A stretch of DNA of 64,000 nucleotides from JAVJRN01 sp040218415 (GTDB lineage Bacteria; Bacteroidota; Bacteroidia; Cytophagales; Cyclobacteriaceae). This document shows, in pieces, positions 17,766 to 26,366 of this stretch. Location of the stretch: NCBI GenBank assembly GCA_040218415.1, contig JAVJRN010000029.1:124001-188000 (forward strand), read 5' to 3'. The position numbers and the translations under genes are program-made. The notes beneath the pieces were generated by a model that had not been told where the DNA came from, ran no database searches, and saw only the letters and a program-made list of their open reading frames with translations. How positions within the stretch are numbered: the stretch's first letter is position 1; each line of letters begins with the position of its first letter.

Positions 17766-17771
17766 GATAAT

Positions 17772-17882
17772 ATGAAAATCACAAATAAAACAAACGTACA
17801 GCGAACCAACGCAACTCTCACATCAAAGCACACTCCTTACTTAATTGAGTCTGGGAATTGTTGTTGCGCTTGTTGTTGTTGA
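17772..17882 (+). CDS. Cys-rich 36-residue leader peptide
   Basis: A short ORF starting with ATG seven bases after the riboswitch P1 stem and ending at 17882. Its product is polar (many Thr, Asn, Lys) and ends in ESGNCCCACCC, six Cys in the last seven residues, encoded by TGT/TGC codons just before TGA. A run of codons for a pathway-linked amino acid at the end of a short ORF is the classic sign of a regulatory leader peptide. Here the sensed residue would be cysteine, a sulfur source or competitor for methionine synthesis. It lies 130 bases before metY. It may be only a sensor, not a functional protein; homologues are not known to me with certainty. Confidence 0.7.
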   Translation: MKITNKTNVQRTNATLTSKHTPYLIESGNCCCACCC

Positions 17883-17941
17883 TTCAAATTTGACTCATTC
17901 TGGATTTTGATGTCATCTTAGCGGCAGCCTACGTAGCTGTC
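17863..17941 (+). promoter_or_regulatory. Possible attenuation switch between Cys codons and metY
   Basis: GGCAGC (17923-17928) can pair with GCTGTC (17936-17941). Alternatively AGCGgCAGC (17920-17928) can pair with GTTGCGCT (17863-17870), which lies inside the Cys codon run. A ribosome paused on the Cys codons would block the second pairing. There is no U-tract after the hairpin, so any effect may be translational or Rho-dependent. Confidence 0.3.
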
Positions 17942-18012
17942 TCCATACAATCCAACTTCACTTTACGAAAACCACTTTTTAACATAACACAAAGATTTAA
18001 AAATATAGAATC

Positions 18013-19335
18013 ATGTCTGATCAATTAAAATTTGAAACATTACAATTACACGCTGGCCAAGAAATAGACCCTACTACTGGATCTCGGGCAGTTCCTATTT
18101 ATCAAACCACTTCTTATGGGTTTAAAAATTCTGAGCACGGTGCTAATCTGTTTGCGCTTAAAGAGTTCGGCAACATTTACACCCGAATCATGAACCCAAC
18201 CAATGATGTTTTTGAAAAGCGAGTAGCGGCATTAGAAGGTGGTGTAGCGGCTGTTTCCGTTGGCTCTGGACAAGCAGCACAATTTATTGCCTTGAACAAT
18301 ATTTTAGAAGCTGGCGACAACTTCGTATCTACTAGTTTTTTATATGGAGGTAGCTATAATCAATTCAAAGTTGCTTTTAAGCGTTTAGGAATAGAAGCAA
18401 GATTTGCGGAAAGTGATAAACCAGAAGAGTTTGAAAAGCTAATAGACGAGAAAACTAAAGCGATATATTTAGAAACTATTGGAAACCCAGGTTTCAATAT
18501 TCCTGACTTTGATGCAATTGCTGCAGTTGCTAAGAAAAATGATATCCCATTGGTTGTTGACAATACATTTGGTGCTGGAGGATATCTTTTCCAACCCATC
18601 GCGCATGGAGCCAATGTTGTCACTGCTTCCGCTACAAAGTGGATAGGTGGTCATGGAACTTCTATCGGCGGAATAATTATAGATGGTGGTAACTTCAACT
18701 GGGGAAATGGAAAGTTCAAAGCTTTCTCGGAACCTTCCGAAGGATATCATGGATTAATTTTTAATGATGTTTTTGGTGAAGGAAACCCACTTGGCCTTCC
18801 GAATATTGCTTTTGCTATCAGAGCAAGAGTAGAAGGTTTGAGAGATTTCGGCTCGGCGCTAAGCCCATTCAACTCTTTCCTATTGCTTCAAGGATTAGAA
18901 ACATTGTCTTTACGTGTGCAGCGTACCGTCGATAATGCACTGACCTTAGCCAAGTGGTTAGAGGAACATCCACTTGTGGAATCGGTCAATTATCCTGGAC
19001 TTGAAAGTTCTGCTTACCACGAATTAGCAAAAAAATATCTAAAAAACGGTTTCGGTGGTGTTTTGTCTTTCACCCTTAAAGGAGAAAAAGAACAAGTCAC
19101 CGGACTGGTTGATAATCTTAAATTGGTAAGTCATGTGGCCAATGTTGGCGATGCAAAAACGTTAATTATACAGCCATCAGCTACGACTCACCAACAAATG
19201 TCTACCGAGGAACAAATAGCCGCTGGTGTGCTGCCAAACCTACTAAGAGTATCTGTTGGGATCGAGCATATTGACGATATCAAAGCAGATTTTCAACAAG
19301 CAATTGATGCTGTTTTCGCTAATCAACATGCTTAG
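18013..19335 (+). CDS. metY: O-acetylhomoserine sulfhydrylase
   Basis: A PLP enzyme making homocysteine from O-acetylhomoserine and sulfide (direct sulfhydrylation). The 440-residue protein shows FETLQLHAGQEIDPTTGSRAVPIYQTTSY at the N-terminus (too long a family match to be chance), YTRIMNPTNDVFEKRVAALEGG, SATKWIGGHGTSIGG with Schiff-base Lys209, and LLRVSVGIEHIDDI at the C-terminus. Length is slightly above cystathionine-synthase-type enzymes, as usual for MetY. It is the first structural gene after the SAM riboswitch and Cys leader, and its last eight bases overlap metX, which makes its substrate. Confidence 0.96.
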   Translation: MSDQLKFETLQLHAGQEIDPTTGSRAVPIYQTTSYGFKNSEHGANLFALKEFGNIYTRIMNPTNDVFEKRVAALEGGVAAVSVGSGQAAQFIALNNILEAGDNFVSTSFLYGGSYNQFKVAFKRLGIEARFAESDKPEEFEKLIDEKTKAIYLETIGNPGFNIPDFDAIAAVAKKNDIPLVVDNTFGAGGYLFQPIAHGANVVTASATKWIGGHGTSIGGIIIDGGNFNWGNGKFKAFSEPSEGYHGLIFNDVFGEGNPLGLPNIAFAIRARVEGLRDFGSALSPFNSFLLLQGLETLSLRVQRTVDNALTLAKWLEEHPLVESVNYPGLESSAYHELAKKYLKNGFGGVLSFTLKGEKEQVTGLVDNLKLVSHVANVGDAKTLIIQPSATTHQQMSTEEQIAAGVLPNLLRVSVGIEHIDDIKADFQQAIDAVFANQHA

Positions 19336-20302
19336 TACAGAAGCACTAGCCTTGACTAAAACATATAAAACCGAAAAAACAATTATTCTGGAGTGTGGTA
19401 AAACACTCCAGAATATTGATATAAACTATACTACATTCGGTGAGCTAAACGAGGCTAAAGATAATGTCGTTTGGGTTTTTCATGCTTTAACAGCCAATAG
19501 TGACCCTAGCGAATGGTGGCCTGGAATCGTGGGTGAAAATCAGATTATTAATGATACTGACCACTTCATAGTCTGTGCCAACATGCTTGGCTCTTGTTAT
19601 GGTACTACCGGCCCAAAAAACAGAGACTTTCCTATGATCACCATAAGTGATATGGTGAGTGTACATAAGCTATTGAAAGAGCATCTTGAAATTGAAAAAA
19701 TAAGTCTTGGCATTGGTGGATCCATGGGAGGACAGCAGCTCCTCGAATGGGCAGTACAAGAGCCAGCCCTTTTTGAAGCGATTATCCCTATGGCAACCAA
19801 TGCTTTTCACAGTCCGTGGGGTATCGCTTTCAACGAAGCACAGCGCATGGCTCTTGACAATATAGATAGTGCGAGAGGTATGGAAGCGGCCAGAGCCATT
19901 GCCATGCTTTCATATAGACATTATGATACCTATCAAAAAAGCCAGTTTGATCTTGATCAACGATGGGACAACTTTTCGGCAAGCTCCTATCAACGATATC
20001 AAGGCGAAAAACTAAGGAAAAGATTTAGCTCGGAGAGTTATTACTACTTATCCAAGGCAATGGATAGTCACAACATAGGCAGACATTTTGGCTCTGCCGA
20101 AGCTGCATTATCTCGTATTGAAGCAAAAACACTGGTTATTGGTGTAGACTCAGACATATTGTTTCCTCCTCATGAGCAAAGATTTATTTCAGCGCACATT
20201 GCAGGTGCTCAATATGCTGAAATTCAATCTGATTACGGCCATGATGGTTTTTTGGTGGAACACGATCAAATCACTGAGCTTATTACCAAATTTTTGAAAT
20301 AA
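19328..20302 (+). CDS. metX: Homoserine O-acetyltransferase
   Basis: Acetylates homoserine from acetyl-CoA, giving the MetY substrate. It is an alpha/beta hydrolase-fold enzyme with LGIGGSMGGQQLLEW (nucleophile Ser), ANMLGSCYGTTGP, the late Asp in VIGVDSDILFPP and His in YGHDGFLVE. The open frame extends 72 bases further upstream inside metY, but the ATG at 19328 gives a normal start (MLSTEALALTKTYKTEKT) and the usual short overlap with the upstream stop, so it is preferred. Length 324 residues is a little short but all motifs are present. Confidence 0.95.
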   Translation: MLSTEALALTKTYKTEKTIILECGKTLQNIDINYTTFGELNEAKDNVVWVFHALTANSDPSEWWPGIVGENQIINDTDHFIVCANMLGSCYGTTGPKNRDFPMITISDMVSVHKLLKEHLEIEKISLGIGGSMGGQQLLEWAVQEPALFEAIIPMATNAFHSPWGIAFNEAQRMALDNIDSARGMEAARAIAMLSYRHYDTYQKSQFDLDQRWDNFSASSYQRYQGEKLRKRFSSESYYYLSKAMDSHNIGRHFGSAEAALSRIEAKTLVIGVDSDILFPPHEQRFISAHIAGAQYAEIQSDYGHDGFLVEHDQITELITKFLK

Positions 20303-20315
20303 CTTTTTTAGAACA

Positions 20316-21290
20316 ATGAAAAAAATAGGCCTGTTTGGATATGGTGTAGTTGCCAAAGGTTTCTACCAAGCTTTAAAGCAAAATGCTCATTTGAATACAG
20401 AGATTGTTAAAATCTGTGTCAAAAATGAAAACAAAAACAGAGACCTTGATGGCGCCTACTTCACGACTGATTCTTCAGAAATTCTAGATGATCCTGAAAT
20501 AGACATTATCGTTGAATTAATTGATGACAGTATCGCCGCTAAAGAAATAGTAAAACTTTCCTTGGCGAAAGGGAAAGCTGTGATTTCAGCCAATAAAAAG
20601 ATGATTGCTGATAATATTGCAGAAGTGGCTACTTGGCATGAAGTATACCCTCAGTCATTCCTGTATGATGCTGCGGTAGCTGGTTCTATTCCCATTATTC
20701 AAACAATTGAGCAATTTTTTGGGCAGCAGGATATTCAATCGATCAGAGGAATTTTGAATGGATCCTGCAACTATATTCTTACTGCCATGAGGCAGCACTC
20801 CATCTCTTTCGACGAGGCTTTGAGAAAGGCACAGGTGCTGGGTTTTGCCGAATCTAACCCAGTATTAGATATTTCAGGAGAAGATGCATTGAATAAGCTG
20901 GTTATACTTTCTTACCATGCCTTTGGCCACTTGGCAAATAAAGAAGAAGCGCGCCTTGAGTCAATTACCAACATGGAAGACTGGTTCTATGAAGCTGCTG
21001 CAAGCAACAATCAAAAAATCAAACTTATAGCCACGGTGAAATATAAAAATGGGCTAATAAAGCTAAAAGTGCAACCAGAACTGGTGAGCGAAGGCGATGA
21101 ACTTTTTGGTGTAGAGTTTGAGTCAAATGCCATCTGTGTTGAAGGCAATCTCTCAGGTGTACAAACTTATATTGGTAAAGGTGCCGGAAGCTTACCGACG
21201 GCTTCAGCGGTCATCAATGATCTTTCGTTGTTAATGTCAGGATTTAAATATCAGCCTAAAAAAAGAGGCCGTCATCTGATGAGTGCTTAA
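20316..21290 (+). CDS. Homoserine dehydrogenase
   Basis: Reduces aspartate semialdehyde to homoserine. The 324-residue protein has the NAD(P)-binding start MKKIGLFGYGVVAKGFY, the SANKKMIAD segment, the hallmark RGILNGSCNYILT and the catalytic Asp-Lys region GFAESNPVLDISGEDALNKLVIL. It lacks the C-terminal ACT regulatory domain found in many homoserine dehydrogenases, so feedback control may be absent or supplied by a separate fused aspartokinase form. It lies 13 bases after metX. With MetX and MetY this makes a compact homoserine-to-homocysteine operon. Confidence 0.93.
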   Translation: MKKIGLFGYGVVAKGFYQALKQNAHLNTEIVKICVKNENKNRDLDGAYFTTDSSEILDDPEIDIIVELIDDSIAAKEIVKLSLAKGKAVISANKKMIADNIAEVATWHEVYPQSFLYDAAVAGSIPIIQTIEQFFGQQDIQSIRGILNGSCNYILTAMRQHSISFDEALRKAQVLGFAESNPVLDISGEDALNKLVILSYHAFGHLANKEEARLESITNMEDWFYEAAASNNQKIKLIATVKYKNGLIKLKVQPELVSEGDELFGVEFESNAICVEGNLSGVQTYIGKGAGSLPTASAVINDLSLLMSGFKYQPKKRGRHLMSA

Positions 21291-21295
21291 AAAGG

Positions 21296-21451
21296 TCAAT
21301 AGAGTATTCCGCAAAGCAAAGCGATAATCAAAAAGATAAGGGTTGCATTCATAAGAAAGTAATCTGGTTTTTTCATTACCTGATTAAACTTCGACCACTG
21401 GCGGATATACTTAATCATCGGGTGAGCTGAAGTATGTTTTGTCATGATCAT
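21296..21451 (-). CDS. Small single-pass membrane protein
   Basis: A 51-codon open frame on the minus strand, too short for many gene finders. The product starts MIMTKHTSAHPMIKY (a second ATG at 21445 gives a slightly shorter form), has a basic middle (IRQWSKFNQVMKKP) and ends in a hydrophobic helix, NATLIFLIIALLCGILY. That positive-inside, hydrophobic-end layout is typical of real small membrane proteins. It lies five bases from the homoserine dehydrogenase stop, convergent to it. I do not recognise a family. Confidence 0.5.
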   Translation of the reverse strand: MIMTKHTSAHPMIKYIRQWSKFNQVMKKPDYFLMNATLIFLIIALLCGILY

Positions 21452-22277
21452 AGTAGTTTGATTTAAATAGAAACTATGTTCAAATTAACTAAAGCTACTT
21501 TTTACAATCCTGCCAACTTATTTTAACATCTTGCCATTTTACTCAAATAATAGTTTCATACTATTTCATCATGTTTTTTGCGGCTCTTATTGTGAACTCC
21601 CATTTACCATTTATTTAATGTGATAAAACCAGCCCTTAAAGAACCAACTTCATTTCAAATTTCACAGCCTCATCCATACCATATTTTTTAGCACAAGCAG
21701 CCAGTTTAAAAAATCCAGTTTAGTTTTATTGGAGGCCTTCTCAAACTAGTATATCAGTTATACAGATACTTAAATTCAAGAAAATAGATGTCAAGTCAGC
21801 ATGGTGTAGCACTTGCAATAAGTGGTTTCAAGTAATGTTTAATTAGGATATATTTTTAATATAAACTTTATCCATATTTGCTAAAAAAAGTCATGGGTAA
21901 AGGTCAAGATTCTAAGAAAGCCGTTAAAAAGGAACCATTGAAAACGGCTAAGGAAAAGAAAGAAGAAAAACGTATAAAAAAAGAGAAGAAGGGGTAAAGT
22001 TTAGTCATAATACCTTATCCTACAAATCTCAGACATTTGTGTTTTCTATGCGTTTGATTGTTTTAACCATCCATTCAGTTAGAATAATCAAGCGCTTTTT
22101 TAATATTTATTTTGGTTAGATACCCAAAGATTCAAAAGCCAAGTGCCAGCTTGAAAATAGACATTTTTGATTGTGTCTAGAAGAAAATTGTACTCAAAAC
22201 TTCGGGAAACGGTCATTTGGAGTTAGTGAGTAATCACTCAGTATAGTGCAGATCTCAAGGATTGAATCTAGCTACAA
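21452..22277. other. Mostly non-coding gap with one small basic ORF
   Basis: About 825 bases with only the 34-residue ORF at 21893-21997. The rest is AT-rich, without clear hairpins, repeats or protein-like frames. It may be the site of decayed or lost genes. Confidence 0.45.
21893..21997 (+). CDS. Small highly basic protein
   Basis: A 34-residue ORF, MGKGQDSKKAVKKEP... ending in KKEKKG, about half Lys plus Glu. Short Lys-rich proteins with the same MGKG-(N/Q)DSKKxVKKEP opening are, to my memory, found in many Bacteroidota and annotated only as hypothetical, which supports expression. No function is known; the charge suggests binding to nucleic acid or ribosomes. It stands alone in a long gap. 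Confidence 0.5.
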   Translation: MGKGQDSKKAVKKEPLKTAKEKKEEKRIKKEKKG

Positions 22278-22973
22278 TCACATTAAGAATGAAAAAGCCT
22301 CATAAATTCGAATTGCTTCGAAAGTGGTACCTACCTCCAATTTTTTAAGCACATTTTTTTTATGCGTGTGCAAGGTGTTTACCGAAATGAATAATTCTTG
22401 GGCAATAGTCTCAGTAGATTTCCCTATGTAGAGCATTTCTAGGATGTTTTTTTCGCTCGTGGTTAACCTTTCGATATTCTCCCAATTGGCAGGAAGCGCC
22501 GCTGGTGACATCATTTTTTCCATCATCTCGCCCATATGACCGAGCATACTGGTGGTTTGGGCGATATTCAAAAACTCATGATCATTGATTTTTTTCTTGT
22601 AAGTAACAACCCATTCAAAATCGGACTGAAATTGCATTCTTTGATGGTAAATGAAAGCCTCTCCTATTTTCATCTCGACTACTCTATCCTTCAGCTTCTC
22701 AAAAATTCCTTCGAAAATATTAGGATCAGCTACGGATTTAATATAACTAAATCCTCCGGCAATAATTTCCTTCGCCGACTTTCCTAATAATCTTTGCAGG
22801 GTTTCATTTACAAAAGTTAAGTGCCAAGTATCTATAGCGTTGGTGTAAACGATCAAAGGAATTGAATTGGCCATTTTTTTAAACTCAGGATCATCTGCAT
22901 CATGGAAGTCTATGAGTGAGGTAAATTCCTTCGATTCCTTTTTTAGAACTTTGGAACTCAGATTATCTAACAT
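22278..22973 (-). CDS. PAS-like/LuxR-type transcriptional regulator
   Basis: A 231-residue cytosolic regulator. The N-terminal two thirds resemble a PAS fold (about residues 33-145; IPLIVYTNAIDTWHLTFVNETLQRLLGKSAKE is sensor-like), and the C-terminus is a LuxR/GerE helix-turn-helix (about 167-226) with LTTSEKNILEMLYIGKSTETIAQELFIS and VNTLHTHKKNVLKKLEV. There is no receiver domain, so the signal is probably sensed directly by the PAS part. The gene stands alone in low-density DNA and its target is unknown. Confidence 0.88.
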   Translation of the reverse strand: MLDNLSSKVLKKESKEFTSLIDFHDADDPEFKKMANSIPLIVYTNAIDTWHLTFVNETLQRLLGKSAKEIIAGGFSYIKSVADPNIFEGIFEKLKDRVVEMKIGEAFIYHQRMQFQSDFEWVVTYKKKINDHEFLNIAQTTSMLGHMGEMMEKMMSPAALPANWENIERLTTSEKNILEMLYIGKSTETIAQELFISVNTLHTHKKNVLKKLEVGTTFEAIRIYEAFSFLM

Positions 22974-23378
22974 ACTTTATAGCTGATCTTGGTTATCTAA
23001 ATATAATGAATCGTAGTATGATTATTATAATTGTAAGCAACCGAACATAATGCTCCAATAGAAAACCTCTAAGATCCCCTTAGTGACAAGCAAAAAGAGC
23101 TTAAAGGTTTGACGTCAGGCCAGTGAGGGGAATTGGAAAAGCCTTTTATTTAGACGCAAAAAACTTACTTCTAAAGTTGCGAGATAACTGAAGATCGATA
23201 TGCCTTCATATCTAATAATACATAGCTAAGATCAATCGGGTATGAATGAAAAGAGCTCATAAAAGAACACAAAGCGCAATCTAGCTTCCAATAAGAAAAT
23301 GAAAGTAGAGGTAGATTACCTTTAAATCTAATCTAACTTATATCTACAAGTCTCACTTTTCAGTGTTAGCGTCATTTC
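22974..23378. other. Non-coding gap, nothing recognised
   Basis: About 400 bases between two minus-strand genes. No plausible ORF, tRNA, strong hairpin or repeat was found; it should include the promoter of the LuxR-type regulator. Confidence 0.45.
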
Positions 23379-23717
23379 TTATAATATCTCCCAAAGCAAA
23401 ATATAACTCGCAGTACTTCCTTTTTCAACCAGTTCCATGCTGGTTGAGTATTGCCCTGATTGGCTATCAACCTTAAACTTAAAATCACCCAGGTGATCAT
23501 TGAAGCTCATATAGTCAAAATCCCATAATTCTATTGTATTCCAGCCTTCGGGAGCTTCCAAAGTAATGTTCAAATCAACTTTATCACCCGTATCAAGTCG
23601 ATGATACCGTGTCTCGGCTGGCCATATTTTTTCATCATTGAATTTGAGATAAGTTTCATCTTTATCTATTTCATCAGGAGTAGTACATTGGATCGTTAGT
23701 AGCTTAATTTGAGGCAT
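23379..23717 (-). CDS. Stand-alone C2-like protein (paralogue 1)
   Basis: A 112-residue soluble protein with no signal peptide. It reads like a single C2-type beta-sandwich: CTTPDEIDKDETYLKFND near the start and IELWDFDYMSFNDHLGDFKF in the middle match the C2 pattern in which an acidic loop (W/V-D-x-D-x-x-S-x-x-D-x-x-G) binds calcium. A clear paralogue is encoded at 28495-28845 on the other strand. C2 domains bind calcium and membranes in eukaryotes, but this role is only inferred here. The gene is alone, downstream of lpdA on the same strand but beyond its terminator. Confidence 0.65.
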   Translation of the reverse strand: MPQIKLLTIQCTTPDEIDKDETYLKFNDEKIWPAETRYHRLDTGDKVDLNITLEAPEGWNTIELWDFDYMSFNDHLGDFKFKVDSQSGQYSTSMELVEKGSTASYILLWEIL

Positions 23718-23871
23718 AATTGCAATGTTGTTTTATTAAAGAAACGCTTTTCGCTTGTCAAATACAATAATAACCAATGCCGGATTAGGATCAATTCCAT
23801 AAGCATTCCCAGATTTTATGTGGTTTTTAATCACTATTTGCTACTTATTGAGGCATTTTATCATTTTAATA

Positions 23872-23904
23872 AGTAAAATAAAACGGGAAAGCACTTCCCG
23901 TTTT
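23872..23904 (-). terminator. Terminator after lpdA
   Basis: AAAACGGGAA pairs perfectly with TTCCCGTTTT around a 5-base loop. Read on the minus strand it ends in TTTTATTTTA, just past the lpdA stop. Confidence 0.85.
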
Positions 23905-23912
23905 ATCATTTA

Positions 23913-25307
23913 CTAAATATGAATTACTTCGTCATATGCCGCTGCTGCTGCTTCCATTACAGCCTCAGACATGGTCGGGTGAGGATGTACCGATTTGATA
24001 ATTTCATGGCCTGTGGTTTCTAATTTTCGAGCTGTCACAGCCTCGGCAATCATCTCTGTTACATTTGCCCCAATCATGTGGCAACCTAACCACTCTCCAT
24101 ACTTGGCATCAAAGATCACTTTTACAAATCCATCTTTATGACCTGCAGCACTAGCTTTCCCAGAAGCTGAAAATGGGAATTTACCCACTTTTATTTCATA
24201 GCCTGCATCTTTGGCTTGCTGCTCAGTCATTCCTACAGAAGCTATTTCAGGAGAACAATAAGTACATCCAGGAATGTTACCATAATCGAGCGGATGTGGG
24301 TTTTCGCCAGCAATTTTCTCGACACAAATTATTCCTTCAGCTGAAGCTACATGAGCCAGTGCTGGACCGTGGACGATATCTCCTATGGCATAAACGCCAT
24401 CAACATTGGTTTTGTAATAATCGTCGACTAAAACTTTCCCCTTTTCGGTTTTTACACCAACTTCTTCCAGTCCAATATTTTCTAGGTTAGTAGAAACTCC
24501 TACCGCGGAAAGAACCACATCACATTCCAAAATTTCCTCACCTTTCTTGGTCTTAACAGAAACCTTACAGCCAGCACCTTTAGTATCAACCTTCGTTACC
24601 TCAGAATTGGTCATGATTTTGATGCCATTCTTCTTAAAGTTACGCTCTAAGGCCTTACTCACTTCTTGATCTTCTACAGGAACTATTCTATCCATGAATT
24701 CGACAATAGTTACTTCAGTCCCAATAGAATTATAGAAATACGCAAATTCTACACCAATGGCTCCAGAACCAACGATGATCAATTTTTCAGGCTGCTTTTC
24801 CATAACCATGGCTTTTCTATAACCAATGATTTTTTTATTATCAATAGGCATAGATGGCAACTCTCGAGATCGACCGCCTGTTGCTAGAATGATGTTTTTA
24901 GCTTCGTAAGTCGTTGTTTTGCCATCTTCCGCTTTTACTTCGACTTTCTTGCCTTTTTTCAATGTTCCATATCCACTGATATGGTCAATTTTGTTTTTCT
25001 TAAACAGGAATTGGATTCCTTTGCTCATTCCACCGGCAACATCACGACTTCTCTTTACCATGCCATCAAAGTCAACGCTTGACTCTTTTACATTGATGCC
25101 ATAATCTTTTGCATGAGATATGTACTCAAATACCTGGGCACTTTTCAATAATGCTTTGGTTGGAATACAACCCCAGTTGAGACATACGCCACCGAGTTCG
25201 GCTTTTTCAACCACTCCTACTTTCATACCCAGCTGCGAAGCTCTGATAGCGGCAACATATCCGCCTGGTCCACTTCCAACTACAATCAAATCATATTGTA
25301 ATGCCAT
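23913..25307 (-). CDS. lpdA: Dihydrolipoyl dehydrogenase
   Basis: The E3 flavoenzyme of 2-oxoacid dehydrogenase complexes and the glycine cleavage system; it reoxidises the lipoyl arm using NAD+. The 464-residue protein has the FAD-binding GSGPGGYVAAIRAS at the start, the redox disulfide in GGVCLNWGCIPTK (Cys42 and Cys47 by position), the NAD fold IIVGSGAIGVEFAYFY, the second FAD motif VDGVYAIGDIVHGPALAH, and the C-terminal His-Glu in VHPHPTMSEAVMEAA. It is monocistronic with a promoter element and terminator. No E1 or E2 gene is next to it. Confidence 0.97.
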   Translation of the reverse strand: MALQYDLIVVGSGPGGYVAAIRASQLGMKVGVVEKAELGGVCLNWGCIPTKALLKSAQVFEYISHAKDYGINVKESSVDFDGMVKRSRDVAGGMSKGIQFLFKKNKIDHISGYGTLKKGKKVEVKAEDGKTTTYEAKNIILATGGRSRELPSMPIDNKKIIGYRKAMVMEKQPEKLIIVGSGAIGVEFAYFYNSIGTEVTIVEFMDRIVPVEDQEVSKALERNFKKNGIKIMTNSEVTKVDTKGAGCKVSVKTKKGEEILECDVVLSAVGVSTNLENIGLEEVGVKTEKGKVLVDDYYKTNVDGVYAIGDIVHGPALAHVASAEGIICVEKIAGENPHPLDYGNIPGCTYCSPEIASVGMTEQQAKDAGYEIKVGKFPFSASGKASAAGHKDGFVKVIFDAKYGEWLGCHMIGANVTEMIAEAVTARKLETTGHEIIKSVHPHPTMSEAVMEAAAAAYDEVIHI

Positions 25308-25337
25308 ATTTTAGTTTCTTTTAATAGTTTTGGAACG

Positions 25338-25345
25338 CAAATTTA
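25338..25345 (-). promoter_or_regulatory. Candidate -7 element of lpdA
   Basis: TAAATTTG on the minus strand matches TAnnTTTG, 30 bases before the lpdA ATG. A TTA rather than TTG lies about 19 bases further upstream. Confidence 0.45.
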
Positions 25346-25502
25346 AAATGAAAAGAGCATAATGCTAACTGTAATTGAAAAGCATTCTCTATGATCTTTG
25401 AAATCAGTTGGTCAAACCACTGATTTTATTACTTTAAATTACCCGAAAATTGAATGATGGTCTTGTAGTGAAGGCCTTTTTATTAAGACAAGTCAAATTA
25501 AT

Positions 25503-26249
25503 ATGAAATTACTCGAAGGAAAAGTTGCGTTGATCACCGGAGCTTCAAAAGGAATAGGAAAAGCTATCGCAGAAAAATATGTAGCGCAAGGCGCACACGT
25601 CGCATTCACCTATTTGTCAAGTGTAGAAAAAGGAGAATCTTTGGAAAAAGAGCTCTCCGCTCATGGCACTAAAGTGAAAGGATACCGATCAGATGCTTCC
25701 AACTTTACCGCGGCACAAGAACTTATAGATAATGTGGTCAAGGATTTTGGCACTCTAGATATTCTAATCAATAATGCCGGAATCACAAGAGACAACCTAC
25801 TGATGCGCATGTCAGAAGATAGTTGGGATGAAATCATGAATGTAAATCTTAAATCTTGCTTCAATACCGTGAAAGCTTCTTCTCGTACTTTTATGAAAAA
25901 AAGAGCTGGATCTATCATTAATATGTCTTCCGTTGTTGGCGTCAAGGGGAATCCTGGTCAGGCTAATTACGCCGCTTCAAAAGCGGGTATAATTGGCTTT
26001 ACCAAGTCAGTAGCCTTAGAACTAGGCTCAAGAAATATAAGATGTAATGCTGTCGCACCTGGCTTTATCGAAACAGAAATGACAGATGCTTTAGATGAAA
26101 AAACGGTGCAAAGCTGGAGAGATGCCATTCCGTTGAAAAGAGGAGGAACACCAGATGATGTGGCAAATGCCTGCGTATATCTTGGATCTGATCTTTCTTC
26201 GTATGTTACTGGTCAGACATTACAAGTTGATGGCGGCATGCTTACTTAA
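25503..26249 (+). CDS. fabG: 3-oxoacyl-ACP reductase
   Basis: A 248-residue classical SDR that reduces 3-oxoacyl-ACP with NADPH in fatty-acid elongation. Motifs are ITGASKGIGKAIAEKY (cofactor), LINNAGITRDNLLMRM, the active-site Ser in INMSSVVGVKGNPGQ, YAASKAG with catalytic Tyr and Lys, and the C-terminal YVTGQTLQVDGGM. The NNAGITRDxLLMRM segment is particular to FabG. It is divergent from lpdA and ends at its own terminator. A second fatty-acid gene set lies at 37.1-39.9 kb and lacks a FabG, so this gene could supply both. Confidence 0.94.
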   Translation: MKLLEGKVALITGASKGIGKAIAEKYVAQGAHVAFTYLSSVEKGESLEKELSAHGTKVKGYRSDASNFTAAQELIDNVVKDFGTLDILINNAGITRDNLLMRMSEDSWDEIMNVNLKSCFNTVKASSRTFMKKRAGSIINMSSVVGVKGNPGQANYAASKAGIIGFTKSVALELGSRNIRCNAVAPGFIETEMTDALDEKTVQSWRDAIPLKRGGTPDDVANACVYLGSDLSSYVTGQTLQVDGGMLT

Positions 26250-26272
26250 CCATCCCAAAACATAACTCAAAG

Positions 26273-26313
26273 GTCTTTGTGAAGAAAATCTAATTATCTT
26301 CCAAAGACTTTTT
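26273..26313 (+). terminator. Terminator after fabG
   Basis: GTCTTTG pairs with CAAAGAC and GAAGA with TCTTC, with one bulged T, followed by TTTTT. It lies 24 bases past the fabG stop. Confidence 0.75.
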
Positions 26314-26366
26314 CCCAATATAATTGCAGGTTCTTTCCCTTAAACACGTTTGCTTAGGCACACTAT

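Noticed and set aside
19256..19327. Longer N-terminus for metX inside metY
   Set aside because: The extra residues do not fit the family, and the ATG at 19328 gives the usual short overlap with the metY stop.
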